64,000 nt of DNA from Azorhizobium sp965227945. Its GTDB lineage: Bacteria; Pseudomonadota; Alphaproteobacteria; Rhizobiales; Xanthobacteraceae. Location: assembly GCA_965227945.1 (NCBI GenBank), contig CBDDGQ010000005.1, positions 744,001 through 808,000 of the forward strand, written 5' to 3'. Every line of letters begins with the position of its first letter. Position 1 is the first letter of the stretch. This document shows positions 16,013 through 27,200 of this stretch, in pieces. The notes under the pieces are model-generated. The model searched no databases, was not told the origin of the DNA, and worked only from the letters and a program-made list of their open reading frames with translations. A program made the position numbers and the translations under genes.

Positions 16013-17314
16013 TTATGCCCTCAACGCCTGGGCGGGCGACTGGCGGTAAGCCAGCAGGGCCGGAACGAGCGCCACCAGCGCACCCACGGCCAGCAGCCCG
16101 AGCAGCCCGACGGCATCGCTTGGGATGAAGCTGACCGGCAGCACCAGGCCGCTCTGCGTGGAGAGGACATCGGCGATGATCCGCGCCGCCGCATAGCCGA
16201 GAGCGAACCCCGCTGCGAGCCCGGTGCCGAGCAGGGCGAACACTTCCAGCCAGACGATGGCGCAGACCACCGCGCGCGGCGCGCCGAAGGCCCGCAGGGC
16301 GCCGATCTGGTGGCGCCTTTGCACCACATGCACGATCACCACCAGCAGGATCGCCGCCGCCACCAGGGCCTGCGCCCCCATGGCCACCGCCGCCACCACC
16401 AGGCGGGCATCCCCCAAAGTGGTGTAGAGGCGGGTCAGCACCTCGCCGGGGAAGACCGCCAGCGTCCGCTCGGTGCGGAATTCCTGCCGCAATTTGTAGG
16501 CGTCGGCGATGGTCCGGGGTTTGACGACGATCGCGGGGATGCCGGGGGCGTGCGGATCGCTGAGACTGCCCGGCACCAGGGGCGCATCCGGGCGGCCGGT
16601 TGACGGCTGGTCCGGCCCGGCGGCCAGGGTGCCGTGGGACTCGGCGTCGCCGTCGTCATCGCCAGCGGGATCATGGCCACTGGCGTCATGGTGCGCCGGA
16701 TCATGGCCAGCGGGACCGTGATCATGGACCCGCCAGACCGCCTCGATGGGCACCAGCACCGCCCGATCCCAGGGGGTGCCCGTGGGCGCAAGACGCCCGA
16801 CCACCACATAGGACACGTCCCCATGCGTCTGGGCGGGGCCGCGGATCTGGCCATGCATGGGATGAAACCTTGTCCCTGCCGCCATCGGCACCTGCGACCC
16901 CAACACCGCGTCCTGCAGCGTCCGGAAGCTGTGGCCCGAGGCCAGGGAGGTGATCCCGTCGATCAGGGCCTGCGTCGTGCCCACGATGGGGTAGTCGTCG
17001 ATGAAATCCCCGAAGCCCACGGGAGCGGCATAGGCCACTCGCGGATCCCCCAGGAGGCGCGTCAGAACACTCACCGGCAGCAGCGGCAGAGGCGCGGGCT
17101 GGAGGAAGACAGCGGACAGGACCAGTTGCGTCTCGCTGCCCGGCGCGCCGATCACCAGGTCGAACGCCGCGGCGGCGCGGGCGCTGCCGAGCCGCAACGC
17201 ACGTTCTTGCAGCGTCACCACCACCCCCAGCGCCGTCGCCAGAGCCACAATGAGGGTGATGGCGAGGGCGCCGATCCACTGCTTCCGCAGATCCGCTGCG
17301 ATGAAACCGAACAT
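16013..17314 (-). CDS. FtsX/MacB-type ABC permease with His-rich periplasmic loop (ZrgC-like)
   Basis: A 433-residue permease of the FtsX/LolE class, with one N-terminal helix (about 15-35), a large extracytoplasmic domain, and three C-terminal helices (about 290-430) including RRHQIGALRAFGAPRAVV, the loop that contacts the ATPase. The start is ATG 17314; sequence upstream in this frame is only a shadow of the ATPase gene. The extracytoplasmic domain contains HDHGPAGHDPAHHDASGHD and flanking Asp residues: seven His at 197-227, a likely metal-binding segment. The ATPase gene lies 13 nt upstream. The trio resembles the zinc-linked zrg gene order. Confidence 0.82.
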   Translation of the reverse strand: MFGFIAADLRKQWIGALAITLIVALATALGVVVTLQERALRLGSARAAAAFDLVIGAPGSETQLVLSAVFLQPAPLPLLPVSVLTRLLGDPRVAYAAPVGFGDFIDDYPIVGTTQALIDGITSLASGHSFRTLQDAVLGSQVPMAAGTRFHPMHGQIRGPAQTHGDVSYVVVGRLAPTGTPWDRAVLVPIEAVWRVHDHGPAGHDPAHHDASGHDPAGDDDGDAESHGTLAAGPDQPSTGRPDAPLVPGSLSDPHAPGIPAIVVKPRTIADAYKLRQEFRTERTLAVFPGEVLTRLYTTLGDARLVVAAVAMGAQALVAAAILLVVIVHVVQRRHQIGALRAFGAPRAVVCAIVWLEVFALLGTGLAAGFALGYAAARIIADVLSTQSGLVLPVSFIPSDAVGLLGLLAVGALVALVPALLAYRQSPAQALRA

Positions 17315-17327
17315 CCGCCGGGGGCTC

Positions 17328-18056
17328 CTAGGGTGCGGGAGGGGAGGGCGGCGGGGCCGACAGACGGCCGCCCTCCAGCCGCAGAACGGTGCCGAGCCGG
17401 GAGACCAGCCGCGGATCGTGGCTGGCGACGATGAGTGTGGCGGCCGCCTCGTCGGCGAGGTCCAGCAGCAGATTGATGACGCTGGCCCCGGCCGCATCGT
17501 CGAGGCTGGCGGTGGGTTCGTCGGCCACCAGAATGTCCGGACGCCCCACCAGCGCCCGCGCCACCGCGACCCGCTGCATCTGCCCGCGTGACAGGGTTTC
17601 GACGGGCTGATGGGGGGCGGTGAGGCCCACCCGATGCAGCAGGCGATGGGCCTCCGCGCGGGTTTCCCCCGACAGCCGCAGATGCGCAAGGCGCTGGGGC
17701 AGGACCACATTGTCGAAGGCGGAGAGGCCCGGAAACAGGTGGAAGTCCTGCATCACCAGACCCACATGGGCGGCCCGCCAGCGATCGCGCTGCCCCTCGG
17801 ACAGGCCGGCAAGATCGGTGTCGCCCCAGCGCACGGTGCCGTGGCGGATCCGTTCCAGGCCAGTGAGCACATTGAGCAAGGTGGTCTTGCCGCAGCCAGA
17901 CGGGCCGGTGACCGCCACCTGGGCGCCAGCGGGCAAGGTGAGCGCGGGAAGGGCCAGGGCCGGTTGCTCCAGGCCGGGAAAGCGCACCTCCAGATCGCGG
18001 ATGGTGAGGCCCGGCCCGGCCGGGGCGGGGGCGAGCCCTGCGGCGAGACCGGCCAT
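17328..18056 (-). CDS. ABC transporter ATPase of the LolD/MacB class (ZrgB-like)
   Basis: A 242-residue ATPase partner of the downstream FtsX-type permease. Walker A is GPSGCGKTT (51-59), the Q-loop lies in GLVMQDFHLFPGL, Walker B and D-loop are ILVADEPTASLDD, and the H-loop is IVASHDPRL. The signature is LSRGQMQRVAVAR, where the usual second Gly of LSGGQ is Arg, a tolerated variant in this class. ATG 18056 lies 2 nt after the stop of the Tat-exported protein gene, so the three genes are co-translated. Confidence 0.87.
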   Translation of the reverse strand: MAGLAAGLAPAPAGPGLTIRDLEVRFPGLEQPALALPALTLPAGAQVAVTGPSGCGKTTLLNVLTGLERIRHGTVRWGDTDLAGLSEGQRDRWRAAHVGLVMQDFHLFPGLSAFDNVVLPQRLAHLRLSGETRAEAHRLLHRVGLTAPHQPVETLSRGQMQRVAVARALVGRPDILVADEPTASLDDAAGASVINLLLDLADEAAATLIVASHDPRLVSRLGTVLRLEGGRLSAPPPSPPAP

Positions 18057-18058
18057 GG

Positions 18059-18550
18059 TCAGGCCTTGTGAAAGCTGGCGCCGCGCAGGCGCAACAGGCT
18101 GACGAAGCCGGTGGCCGGGTCGGTCCACGACCCCACCTCCAGCCGCCCGCGCACCGCGATCAGCGCATTGGCCTGCTCGAAGGTCTGGGCGCGGTCGAGA
18201 TAGATCACCACGATATTGTCGGGCCAGTCCGCGTCGGAGGCGCAGAACGGGCAGATGGACATGGGGATTTCGGTGAGCACGAAGAAATCCGCCTCGGCCT
18301 TCAGCGGCGGCGCCATGAAGCCCCGCATGGCCACCTCTTGCCCGGCCAGCCCCTTCACCTTGTCGGAGAAGGTCAGGCCGAGGACGGTCACCTTGCCGTA
18401 CAGCTCGCTGAAATCGAGGGCGGCGGGTGCGGCTTGGGCGGGGGCTGCAAGGGTGGGCAGGACGCAAGCGGCCGCCAGCCCCGCCAGCAGATGGCGACGC
18501 GACATCCCAAACGGGGCCGAGGGTTTGCGCGTGTGCGTCATGGTCTTCAT
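18059..18550 (-). CDS. Tat-exported DUF3299-like protein with CPFC motif
   Basis: A 163-residue exported protein from ATG 18550. The twin-arginine signal SRRHLLAGLAAACVLP begins at 17 and ends near AQA (40). The mature part contains RGFMAPPLKAEADFFVLTE followed by SICPFCASDADWPDNIVVIY, the layout of DUF3299 (GFMxPL...CIHxPPPPxNQIVYV), here with Cys100-Pro-Phe-Cys103 that could bind metal or act as a thiol pair. Tat export suggests folding before export. It heads the ATPase/permease operon and is probably the partner of that transporter. Assignment to DUF3299 is by pattern only. Confidence 0.7.
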   Translation of the reverse strand: MKTMTHTRKPSAPFGMSRRHLLAGLAAACVLPTLAAPAQAAPAALDFSELYGKVTVLGLTFSDKVKGLAGQEVAMRGFMAPPLKAEADFFVLTEIPMSICPFCASDADWPDNIVVIYLDRAQTFEQANALIAVRGRLEVGSWTDPATGFVSLLRLRGASFHKA

Positions 18551-18703
18551 CTTGATCCTGCGCCCTTCCGCCGGAGCCGTCACCGGAAATCCGGGCACCC
18601 AATGACGGTCGGCACCCCGCCGCATGGCAATGCGCGGTGGTCGGTCACGCCAGCGATCCTGTTTCGCTGACGGCTCCCGTGTTGACGGAAAGGCGGTCTT
18701 CCG

Positions 18704-18730
18704 GCCGGCAGGGCCGCGTGTCCTGCCGGC
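18704..18730 (-). terminator. Hairpin downstream of the alkaline phosphatase gene
   Basis: GCCGGCAGG (18704-18712) pairs with CCTGCCGGC (18722-18730) around a 9-nt loop, about 65 nt beyond the phosphatase stop. There is no T-rich tract on the minus strand, so termination is only a candidate function. The remainder of 18551-18794 shows nothing I can name. Confidence 0.4.
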
Positions 18731-18794
18731 TCCGATCGGGTCGGGGGCCGCCCGCGCATCTCCCCTGGGGGAGATGGCTTTGCGCGGTCCGGGC

Positions 18795-20537
18795 TCAGTT
18801 CTTGGCCGGGGCGAGCGCCATGGCATCCATCAGGACGCGATAGACGTCGCTTTCTTCCAGATAGCCCTTGAACTCTTCCGAGCCGGGGCCGGTGGACTGC
18901 AGCACCACATCGTCCACCGCATGCACGGCGGAGTCGGAGGAACGGGGCAGGTTGCCTTCGCGGAACACGGCGCCGGGCACGTCCTTATAAGCCTGGTTGG
19001 CCACGTAATCCTTCTTCTCGTTCTGCACCACCGGCTCGAAGGGACCGTCCATCTTGGGGCGGAAGGTCTCGTAATAGTCGGGATAGTTGGACGAGAAGAC
19101 CGCCAGGCGGCGGGAGACGTCGACCTTGTCGGGGAAGCCGTCGCCGTTCTTGTCCTCATAGTTCGGGAAGCCGGCGGCGGCATAGACGCCCACCTTCTCG
19201 CGCATCTCGGTGCCCGGCTTATTGTCGTCGATGGTACCGATGATGGACACCCCGTGGGTGTGGTCGCCGGTGACCACGATCAGCGTGTCGGGATGGGTCT
19301 TGAGGAACTCCAGGCCGACGCCCACTGCCTGATCGAACTCGATGGTCTCGAACAGCGCACGATCCCAATCCATGGGATGGGACATCTTGTCGATGGAGGC
19401 GCCTTCCACCATCAGGAAGAAGCCGTCGGGATTCTTGGAGAGCTGGCCCAGCGCCGCCTTGGTCATTTCCACCAGGCCCGGCTGGTTGGGGAATTTGGCG
19501 ACCGTGCCCTTCTTCAGGAACTCGCGGTCCAGGGTCACGTCCATATTGGCCGGGTGGAACAGGCCGAGGATCTTCCCGCTATTGGTGCCGGCCGCGGTGG
19601 CCAGTTCCGTCTTGTCGGTGGCCAGCGTGTAGCCGGCGTCCTTGAACAAGGCGATATAGTCCTTGTCGTCCTTGCGCTTGGAGCCCGGGGTCGACTTGGG
19701 CAGGAAGTAAGCGGAGCCGCCGCCCAGCAGGACGTCCGGCTTCACGTCGAACAGCATGCCGACGATCTCCGGCTTGTCGGCGCGGGCGCGGGTGTGGGAG
19801 ACCACGGCGGCCGGGGTGGCGTCTTCCACTTCGGCGCCGGTGACGATGCCCACCGACTTCTTCGACAAGCGGCGCACCGCTTCGCCGATGGTCTCCACCT
19901 TGGGATCGTCCAGCGTGTCCTTGGTGCGGTCCACATAGACGCCGAGCGCGTTCACCGCCGTCTTGTGGCCGGTCATGTAGGCCGACATGGTGTTGGCGCT
20001 GTCGGTGGCGATGGCATTGGTGGACGAGGTGCCGATGAAGGCCATGTGGTCGAGGCCGTCCATGTTCAGCCGGCCGTCCGCTTTGCCCTCGGTCATGCCC
20101 TTGGACATGATCCGCGCACCGGTGCGGTGGGCCACGGAGAGGCCGTCGCCGAGAAAGAAGATGACATTCTTGGCCTTGGCCGTGGCCGGGGTCGCGTAGA
20201 CATCCCAGGTGACGGTCTTGGTCTCATCGCCGGCCTTGGCCACCACGGTGTAGCTGCCGGGCTTGGCGATGGCGGCGGCGCGCAGCAGCACCGCGGAGGC
20301 GTTGACGCCCTCTTCCTTCTCGATGAAGGCGGGCTTCTTGCCCAGCACGGTCTCGGCCGGGGCGCCGTTGATGGTGATCTGAACCTCTTCCGGCTTCACC
20401 ACCTTGTCGAACTCGACCTTCAGGTCGAACGGCGATCCGTTGAGGATGGTCGCACGATCCAACGGATAGATCACGGTCGCCTGACCTGCCGATACCAGGC
20501 AGGTCGTCAGCGCAAGAGCCGAAAGCAAAGCGCGCAT
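18795..20537 (-). CDS. Exported alkaline phosphatase (PhoA superfamily)
   Basis: A phosphomonoesterase expected in the periplasm, 580 residues from ATG 20537, with a signal peptide ending about residue 20 (SAGQA). Longer in-frame starts would run through the tRNA gene. Metal and catalytic motifs of the alkaline phosphatase superfamily are clear: VIFFLGDGLS (Asp131), the nucleophile region IATDSANTMSA (Ser180), VEGASIDKMSHPMDWDRA and VVTGDHTHGVS. Residues 22-115 form an extra N-terminal beta-rich domain not found in E. coli PhoA. Pho regulation would be expected, but I did not find a clear Pho box upstream. Confidence 0.9.
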   Translation of the reverse strand: MRALLSALALTTCLVSAGQATVIYPLDRATILNGSPFDLKVEFDKVVKPEEVQITINGAPAETVLGKKPAFIEKEEGVNASAVLLRAAAIAKPGSYTVVAKAGDETKTVTWDVYATPATAKAKNVIFFLGDGLSVAHRTGARIMSKGMTEGKADGRLNMDGLDHMAFIGTSSTNAIATDSANTMSAYMTGHKTAVNALGVYVDRTKDTLDDPKVETIGEAVRRLSKKSVGIVTGAEVEDATPAAVVSHTRARADKPEIVGMLFDVKPDVLLGGGSAYFLPKSTPGSKRKDDKDYIALFKDAGYTLATDKTELATAAGTNSGKILGLFHPANMDVTLDREFLKKGTVAKFPNQPGLVEMTKAALGQLSKNPDGFFLMVEGASIDKMSHPMDWDRALFETIEFDQAVGVGLEFLKTHPDTLIVVTGDHTHGVSIIGTIDDNKPGTEMREKVGVYAAAGFPNYEDKNGDGFPDKVDVSRRLAVFSSNYPDYYETFRPKMDGPFEPVVQNEKKDYVANQAYKDVPGAVFREGNLPRSSDSAVHAVDDVVLQSTGPGSEEFKGYLEESDVYRVLMDAMALAPAKN

Positions 20538-20694
20538 GGTATCCCCCAAAAAGCCCAGAAAAATCCCACGGTCTCCGTAGGGAATTTCAATGTCACTGGG
20601 ATGACCGAGGGGGCCTGACGGCGGCCAGGACGCGCGGCACGGGCAGCGCGGTGGCGGCAGGGCGCGCACGAGCGCGAGAATGCATGGGATGCAA

Positions 20695-20771
20695 TGGTAC
20701 AGCTGGGTGGGCTCGAACCACCGACCTCCGGTGCCACAGACCGGCGCTCTAACCAACTGAGCTACAGCTGC
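20695..20771 (-). tRNA. tRNA-His (GTG anticodon), no encoded G-1, A73
   Basis: A complete 77-nt cloverleaf including encoded CCA. Acceptor GCAGCTG pairs with CAGCTGT (first pair G1-U72 wobble); the D-arm starts GCTCAGTTGG; the anticodon stem CCGGT/ACCGG holds the loop CTGTGGC with anticodon GTG at 20737-20735; the T-arm is GGTGG-TTCGAGC-CCACC. The discriminator is A73 and the base at -1 is T, so the universal G-1:C73 histidine identity pair is absent. This departure is known in part of the Alphaproteobacteria, where HisRS has co-evolved. Confidence 0.96.
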
Positions 20772-20942
20772 AATCCTCCAAGGCGCGCGGCCCTGAAGCG
20801 AGGGGGGAACCTACGCGGGACGTCGGCGCATTTCAAGGGGGCCGCCCGGGGATTTCGCGCACCCTGGGGATGAGGGCAGAATATCCAATTACCTGTGATA
20901 GTTAGCGCAATTTGCGTTGGCCGGATGGGGCGGCCCTAATGG

Positions 20943-20968
20943 GCCGGCGGGGCGTTGACCCCGCCGGC
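20943..20968 (-). terminator. Hairpin downstream of thiC
   Basis: GCCGGCGGGG (20943-20952) and CCCCGCCGGC (20959-20968) make a perfect 10-bp stem with a 6-nt loop, 25 nt past the thiC stop. It lacks a T-run but its position fits a thiC terminator. The rest of 20772-20993 shows no gene. Confidence 0.55.
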
Positions 20969-20993
20969 GTCTCGTCATGGCGGAATGCGGCGA

Positions 20994-22832
<1,839 letters not shown>

Positions 22833-22935
22833 ACGGATCTCCTTCAAGCTCGCGCTTCAAATGAGATCCGGGATGAGCTTCAGGAGACGGTTTGCGCCTG
22901 ACAGAATCCCAATGCGGGATCGCGGGCAGGCTGAT

Positions 22936-23048
22936 TCCGATCCCTTCGCCGGCATGACCCGGATCAGGTTCGAAGGGTCATCGCGGCGCCGGTGGCCATG
23001 ATGACCGAGCCGGAAGGCGATATCTCAGCCCCCTCGCGGGGCCCCCCT
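22936..23048 (-). promoter_or_regulatory. TPP riboswitch (THI element) of thiC
   Basis: On the minus strand the conserved thi-box is present: GGGGGCTGAGATATCGCC, then ACCCTTCGAACCTGATCCGG, then CCGGCGAAGGGAT, in the correct order and spacing for the two helical arms that bind the pyrimidine and pyrophosphate ends of TPP. The P1 region includes the GGGGCCCCGCGAGG side. It ends about 100 nt before the thiC start, leaving room for an expression platform that hides the ribosome site. Confidence 0.93.
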
Positions 23049-23212
23049 TGGAATGAATTCACTGTGGGTGTGGGGGGAGGCCCTGTCAACGCTGCGGTGC
23101 AATATGGGTTGCCGCTTGTTGACGGCGGGCGACGCGCGGCTGGCAAGTGGGCGCCGTCGCTCCTACATTGGGGCCATCACTCCGACCGCCGACTCGCTCC
23201 ACGGACCCGCCC

Positions 23213-24007
23213 ATGCGCGCCTATCATCAGCTGCTCCAGCGCATTCTCGACGAGGGCGTGCGCAAGGACGATCGCACCGGCACCGGGACTCTGTCGGTGT
23301 TCGGCCACCAGATGCGCTTCGATCTGGCCGAAGGCTTTCCCCTGGTCACCACCAAGAAGCTGCACATCAAGTCCATCGTGCATGAGCTACTGTGGTTTCT
23401 CGCCGGGGACACCAACATCCGCTACCTGAAGGAAAATGGCGTCTCCATCTGGGACGATTGGGCGGATGCGCAAGGAGAGCTGGGGCCGGTCTATGGCCAT
23501 CAATGGCGCTCCTGGCCGACCCCCGAAGGCGGGGTCATCGACCAGATCGCCCAGGTGGTCTCCGACATCCGGCGCAATCCGGATTCCCGCCGTCTCATCG
23601 TCACCGCCTGGAACCCAGCGGACGTGCCGAAGATGGCGCTGCCGCCCTGCCATCTGCTGTTCCAATTCTACGTGGCGAACGGCAAGCTGTCCTGCCAGCT
23701 GTACCAGCGCTCGGCGGACGTGTTCCTCGGCGTGCCGTTCAACATCGCCTCCTATGCGCTGCTGACCCAGATGGTGGCGCAGGTGACCGGGCTGGGCGTG
23801 GGCGATTTCGTCCATACGCTGGGCGATGCCCACCTCTATCTCAACCATCTGGACCAGGCCCGCGAACAGCTGTCGCGCACCCCGCGCGCCTTGCCCCGCC
23901 TGGTTCTGAACCCGCAGGTGCAGGACATTTTCGCCTTCCGCTTCGAGGACGTGGCGGTGGCGGACTATGATCCGCATCCGCACATCAAGGCGCCTGTGGC
24001 GGTCTGA
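23213..24007 (+). CDS. thyA: Thymidylate synthase ThyA
   Basis: It methylates dUMP to dTMP using methylene-tetrahydrofolate. The product is 264 residues from ATG 23213, the same length as E. coli ThyA, and the catalytic Cys falls at 146 in ALPPCHLLFQFYV. Other conserved parts are RTGTGTLSVFGHQMRFDL, the phosphate-binding RRLIVTAWNP, QRSADVFLGVPFNIASYAL and the C-terminal PHPHIKAPVAV. The divergent thiC riboswitch region lies upstream. I saw no flavin-dependent thyX. A folA gene, often adjacent in other bacteria, does not follow. Confidence 0.98.
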   Translation: MRAYHQLLQRILDEGVRKDDRTGTGTLSVFGHQMRFDLAEGFPLVTTKKLHIKSIVHELLWFLAGDTNIRYLKENGVSIWDDWADAQGELGPVYGHQWRSWPTPEGGVIDQIAQVVSDIRRNPDSRRLIVTAWNPADVPKMALPPCHLLFQFYVANGKLSCQLYQRSADVFLGVPFNIASYALLTQMVAQVTGLGVGDFVHTLGDAHLYLNHLDQAREQLSRTPRALPRLVLNPQVQDIFAFRFEDVAVADYDPHPHIKAPVAV

Positions 24008-24116
24008 GGGGGCGCAAGGTCAAGGCCGGCAGCGCCATCGGTGGTCGGCGGTGGGTGGCCGTGCAGCAGGCCCAAGCGGGAAAGTTTCTGCCATCGGGTG
24101 TGGGGTGGCGCCGTGG

Positions 24117-24145
24117 TTGACGGGACCCCAGAATCTCCCATTAAT
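24117..24145 (+). promoter_or_regulatory. Candidate promoter of the autotransporter gene
   Basis: TTGACG (24117-24122) and ATTAAT (24140-24145) are separated by exactly 17 bp, a good housekeeping-sigma promoter for this GC-rich group. It lies 152 nt before the proposed GTG start of the autotransporter and 110 nt after the thyA stop, so the autotransporter has its own transcription start. Confidence 0.55.
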
Positions 24146-24296
24146 ACCTCCGTCATCGCATCCCATGCGGTGTCTTGCGGGTCCCATGATGCCTTGGCGC
24201 ACAGGACCGAACAGCCCGGTTTCGGGCGCGATGTCGGTGGGCGGGCTGGGCGTGGTGGATCCGACGGAATTCCCAATTCGGACAGGGGCTGACTCG

Positions 24297-27200
24297 GTGG
24301 TGCATGCCACGGCCGGGCGTCACGCAAACGTGGCCTTCGCTCCCGTTCTGCGCCGGGGCCTGCAGCTTCGATCCGTGGCCATTATGGTGGGCATGATCGG
24401 CCTGTCCGCGCCGGCGGTGGCGCAGACGTCGGCGCAGATCACGCTCAATCCCTTCTATCAGACCGCGACCGTCAATTCCGGGCCGGATTACAACCCGTTC
24501 TATTATGTGAACGTCGCGATCGGCTCTCCGACAGCAACGAAAAATAGCGTGCTGGTTGATACGGGGTCGACGGGACTCTACATCCTGCAAGGGGCTCTCG
24601 ATCCCGGCTCCTATACGCTGACGCCGACGCAATTCACGTATGGCTATTCCAGCGGCAACCAGATCACTGGCCAGATCGGCTACGCGACGGTCTATTTTCC
24701 CGAGTCAAAAGACAGCGCCGGCAACGTCATCGCGCTGGCGACCGCAGCACCCATCGCCTTTGGCGTCATCACGTATTTCGGGTGCAATTCGAGCAATCCC
24801 AACTGCCCCGGGTATCGCGCCATCTCGTCGACGACCAATCCGAACAATTACGGCTGGAACGTCAATCAGACGGGCGTAATGGGGGTGGCCTATTCCGGCG
24901 GCCAGGCGATTTTCAATCCGCTGGCGCAACTGTCGGGCACCTATGCCAACGGCTTCCTGTTCCAGGCCAACCAGGCCACCGGGACGTCCTCGCCGGTCCT
25001 GGTGGTGGGGCTGACGGCAGAGAATACCGCCGGCTACACCTTCGCCAACTTCGCCTCGCAGGGATCGACCGGCGGCAACATCGGGCTCAATGCCTGGAAT
25101 ACCAAGAGCATCGTCACCTGCTTCACGGCCAGCGGCTCGACCGGCTGCCTGCAGAGCATCTTCGATTCCGGCGCCGGCAATGCGACCTTCGAGACCGCGG
25201 CCACGGGGGGCGCCAATTCGACGACGACGGGGTCCGTGTCGGGGCCGGTGACCATCAGCGTCGATGGCGTGATGTCGTTCACGTCCAATCTCGGCAATTA
25301 TAACTATGCTCCGGAGCATGGCGGGACGCTGGGCTACAACACCGGCAACGAGATCTTTCTCTATTACACCGTGGCGTATGACTATGTGAACGGCCGCATC
25401 GGCTTCCTGCCCGTGGGCAACATCCTGGCCGGCAACACGGCGTTCACCAGCGACAGCCAGCTCGGCCAGCCCGGCGCCGGCGTCATCCTGCTGGGCTCCG
25501 TCACCCTCGGGCCGTCCTTTGTCTCCTCGCGCGCGTTCAATCTGGCGCAGTCCGGCTATCTTGAGCTGGGGACCCCCACCATCATCGTCAACGGCTCGGC
25601 CACGCTCAATGGAACGCTGTCCTCCGCCAATAGCGGCGCGGTGGCCTTCCAGGGCCTGAAGGGCCAGACGAATACGCTGACCTTGAACGGCGTGAACCTG
25701 TTCAGCAGCACCCTCCCGGTGGGCGTGAAGGATCTCAACCTGGTGGTGAACGGGGTTCTGCCCGGCGCCGTGGCCCTGGGCAACAATGCCACCTTGGGCG
25801 GCTCCGGCCTGATCGTCGGCTCGGTCTCGGTGGGCGCCTCCGCGGCCATAGCGCCGGGCAATTCCATCGGCACGCTCGGCGTTTTGGGCGGCGTGACCTT
25901 CAAGGCCGGCTCGACCTACAGTGTGGAGATCGGCGCCCCGGGCACGAGCGATCTTCTGACGCTCAGCGGGCAGGCGCAACTGGACGGCGGGACGGTGTCT
26001 GTCACCCCGTATCCGGGCCTTGCGCCCACCCTGGGCGCTTACACCATCCTCACCGCGGCAGGGGGCGTGACCGGGACCTTCAGTGGCGTCAGCGGCGCCG
26101 CCTTCGGCACCGTGGGGTCGGCCTATCCCTTCCTGACCCCGAGCCTGGCCTATACGCCCACCTCCGTGCTGCTGGAGCTGGGACGCAGCGCCGTGACCTA
26201 TGCCTCGACGGCGCAGAGCCCCAACCAGGCCCAGGTGGCCGCCGCCGCGGATCGGTTGCCCGGATCCAACCCGGTCAACATTGCGTTGTCGGGCCTGAAT
26301 GCCGTCACGGCGCCGGCCGCCTTCAACAGCCTGTCGGGCGAGCTGTATGGATCGGTGCAGACCGGCCTGCAGCAGCAGTCGATCCTGTTGCGCGACGCCG
26401 CCACGAGCCGTGTCCGGCAGGCCTTCGCCCAGGGGGCGGAGCCTGCCGCCACCGCGGCCAAGACCGCGGACCTGAGCCCGGGGGGCGCCACCACCCTCTG
26501 GGGGCAGGCCTATGGCGGCTGGGGCGAGACCTATGGCACCGGCAATGCGGCGGGGCTGTCCTCCTCCATCGGCGGCTTCCTCATGGGCATCGACCGGCCG
26601 CTGGGCGAGGCCTGGCGGGTGGGTCTGCTGGGCGGCTACAGCCAGTCCACCTTTGATGTGGATGCGCGGTCTTCCTCCGCCAGCAGCGACAATTATGATG
26701 TCGGCGCCTATGCCGGCGCCCGCTTCGGCGACCTCGGGCTGCGCTTTGGCGCCACCTACACCTGGCATGACCTGGCGGCGAACCGCAGCGTGGTGGTCGG
26801 CAGCCTCGTGAACGCTGTGTCGTCGGGCTATCAGGCCGGCACGGCGCAAGTGTTCGGGGAGGCCGGCTACAGCTTCCATTTCGGCGCCACCACCGCCGAA
26901 CCCTTTGCCAATCTGGCCTATGTGCACCTCTCGACCAATGGCGTCACCGAAACCGGCGGGGCCGCGGCCCTGACGCTGCAGAGCGGGAGTTTCGAGACCA
27001 CCTACAGCGTGCTCGGGTTGCGTCTGAGCCAGGCGGTCCCGATCGGGACTGGCGCGCCGCTCCTGCTCAGCGGCAGCCTGGGGTGGCAGCATGCGTTCGG
27101 CGACCTGACCCCGACGACCACCGCCGTCTTTGCCGGCTCCACGCCATTTAGCGTCAGTGGCCTGCCGCTGGCCCAGGACGCCGCCCTTGTGGATATTGGC

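Noticed and set aside
16013..17710. Apparent ATPase-permease fusion in one frame
   Set aside because: The first 132 codons are an out-of-frame reading of the ATPase gene; the true permease starts at 17314.
20537..20756. Longer start for the alkaline phosphatase gene
   Set aside because: The extension runs through the tRNA-His gene and precedes a good signal peptide at 20537.
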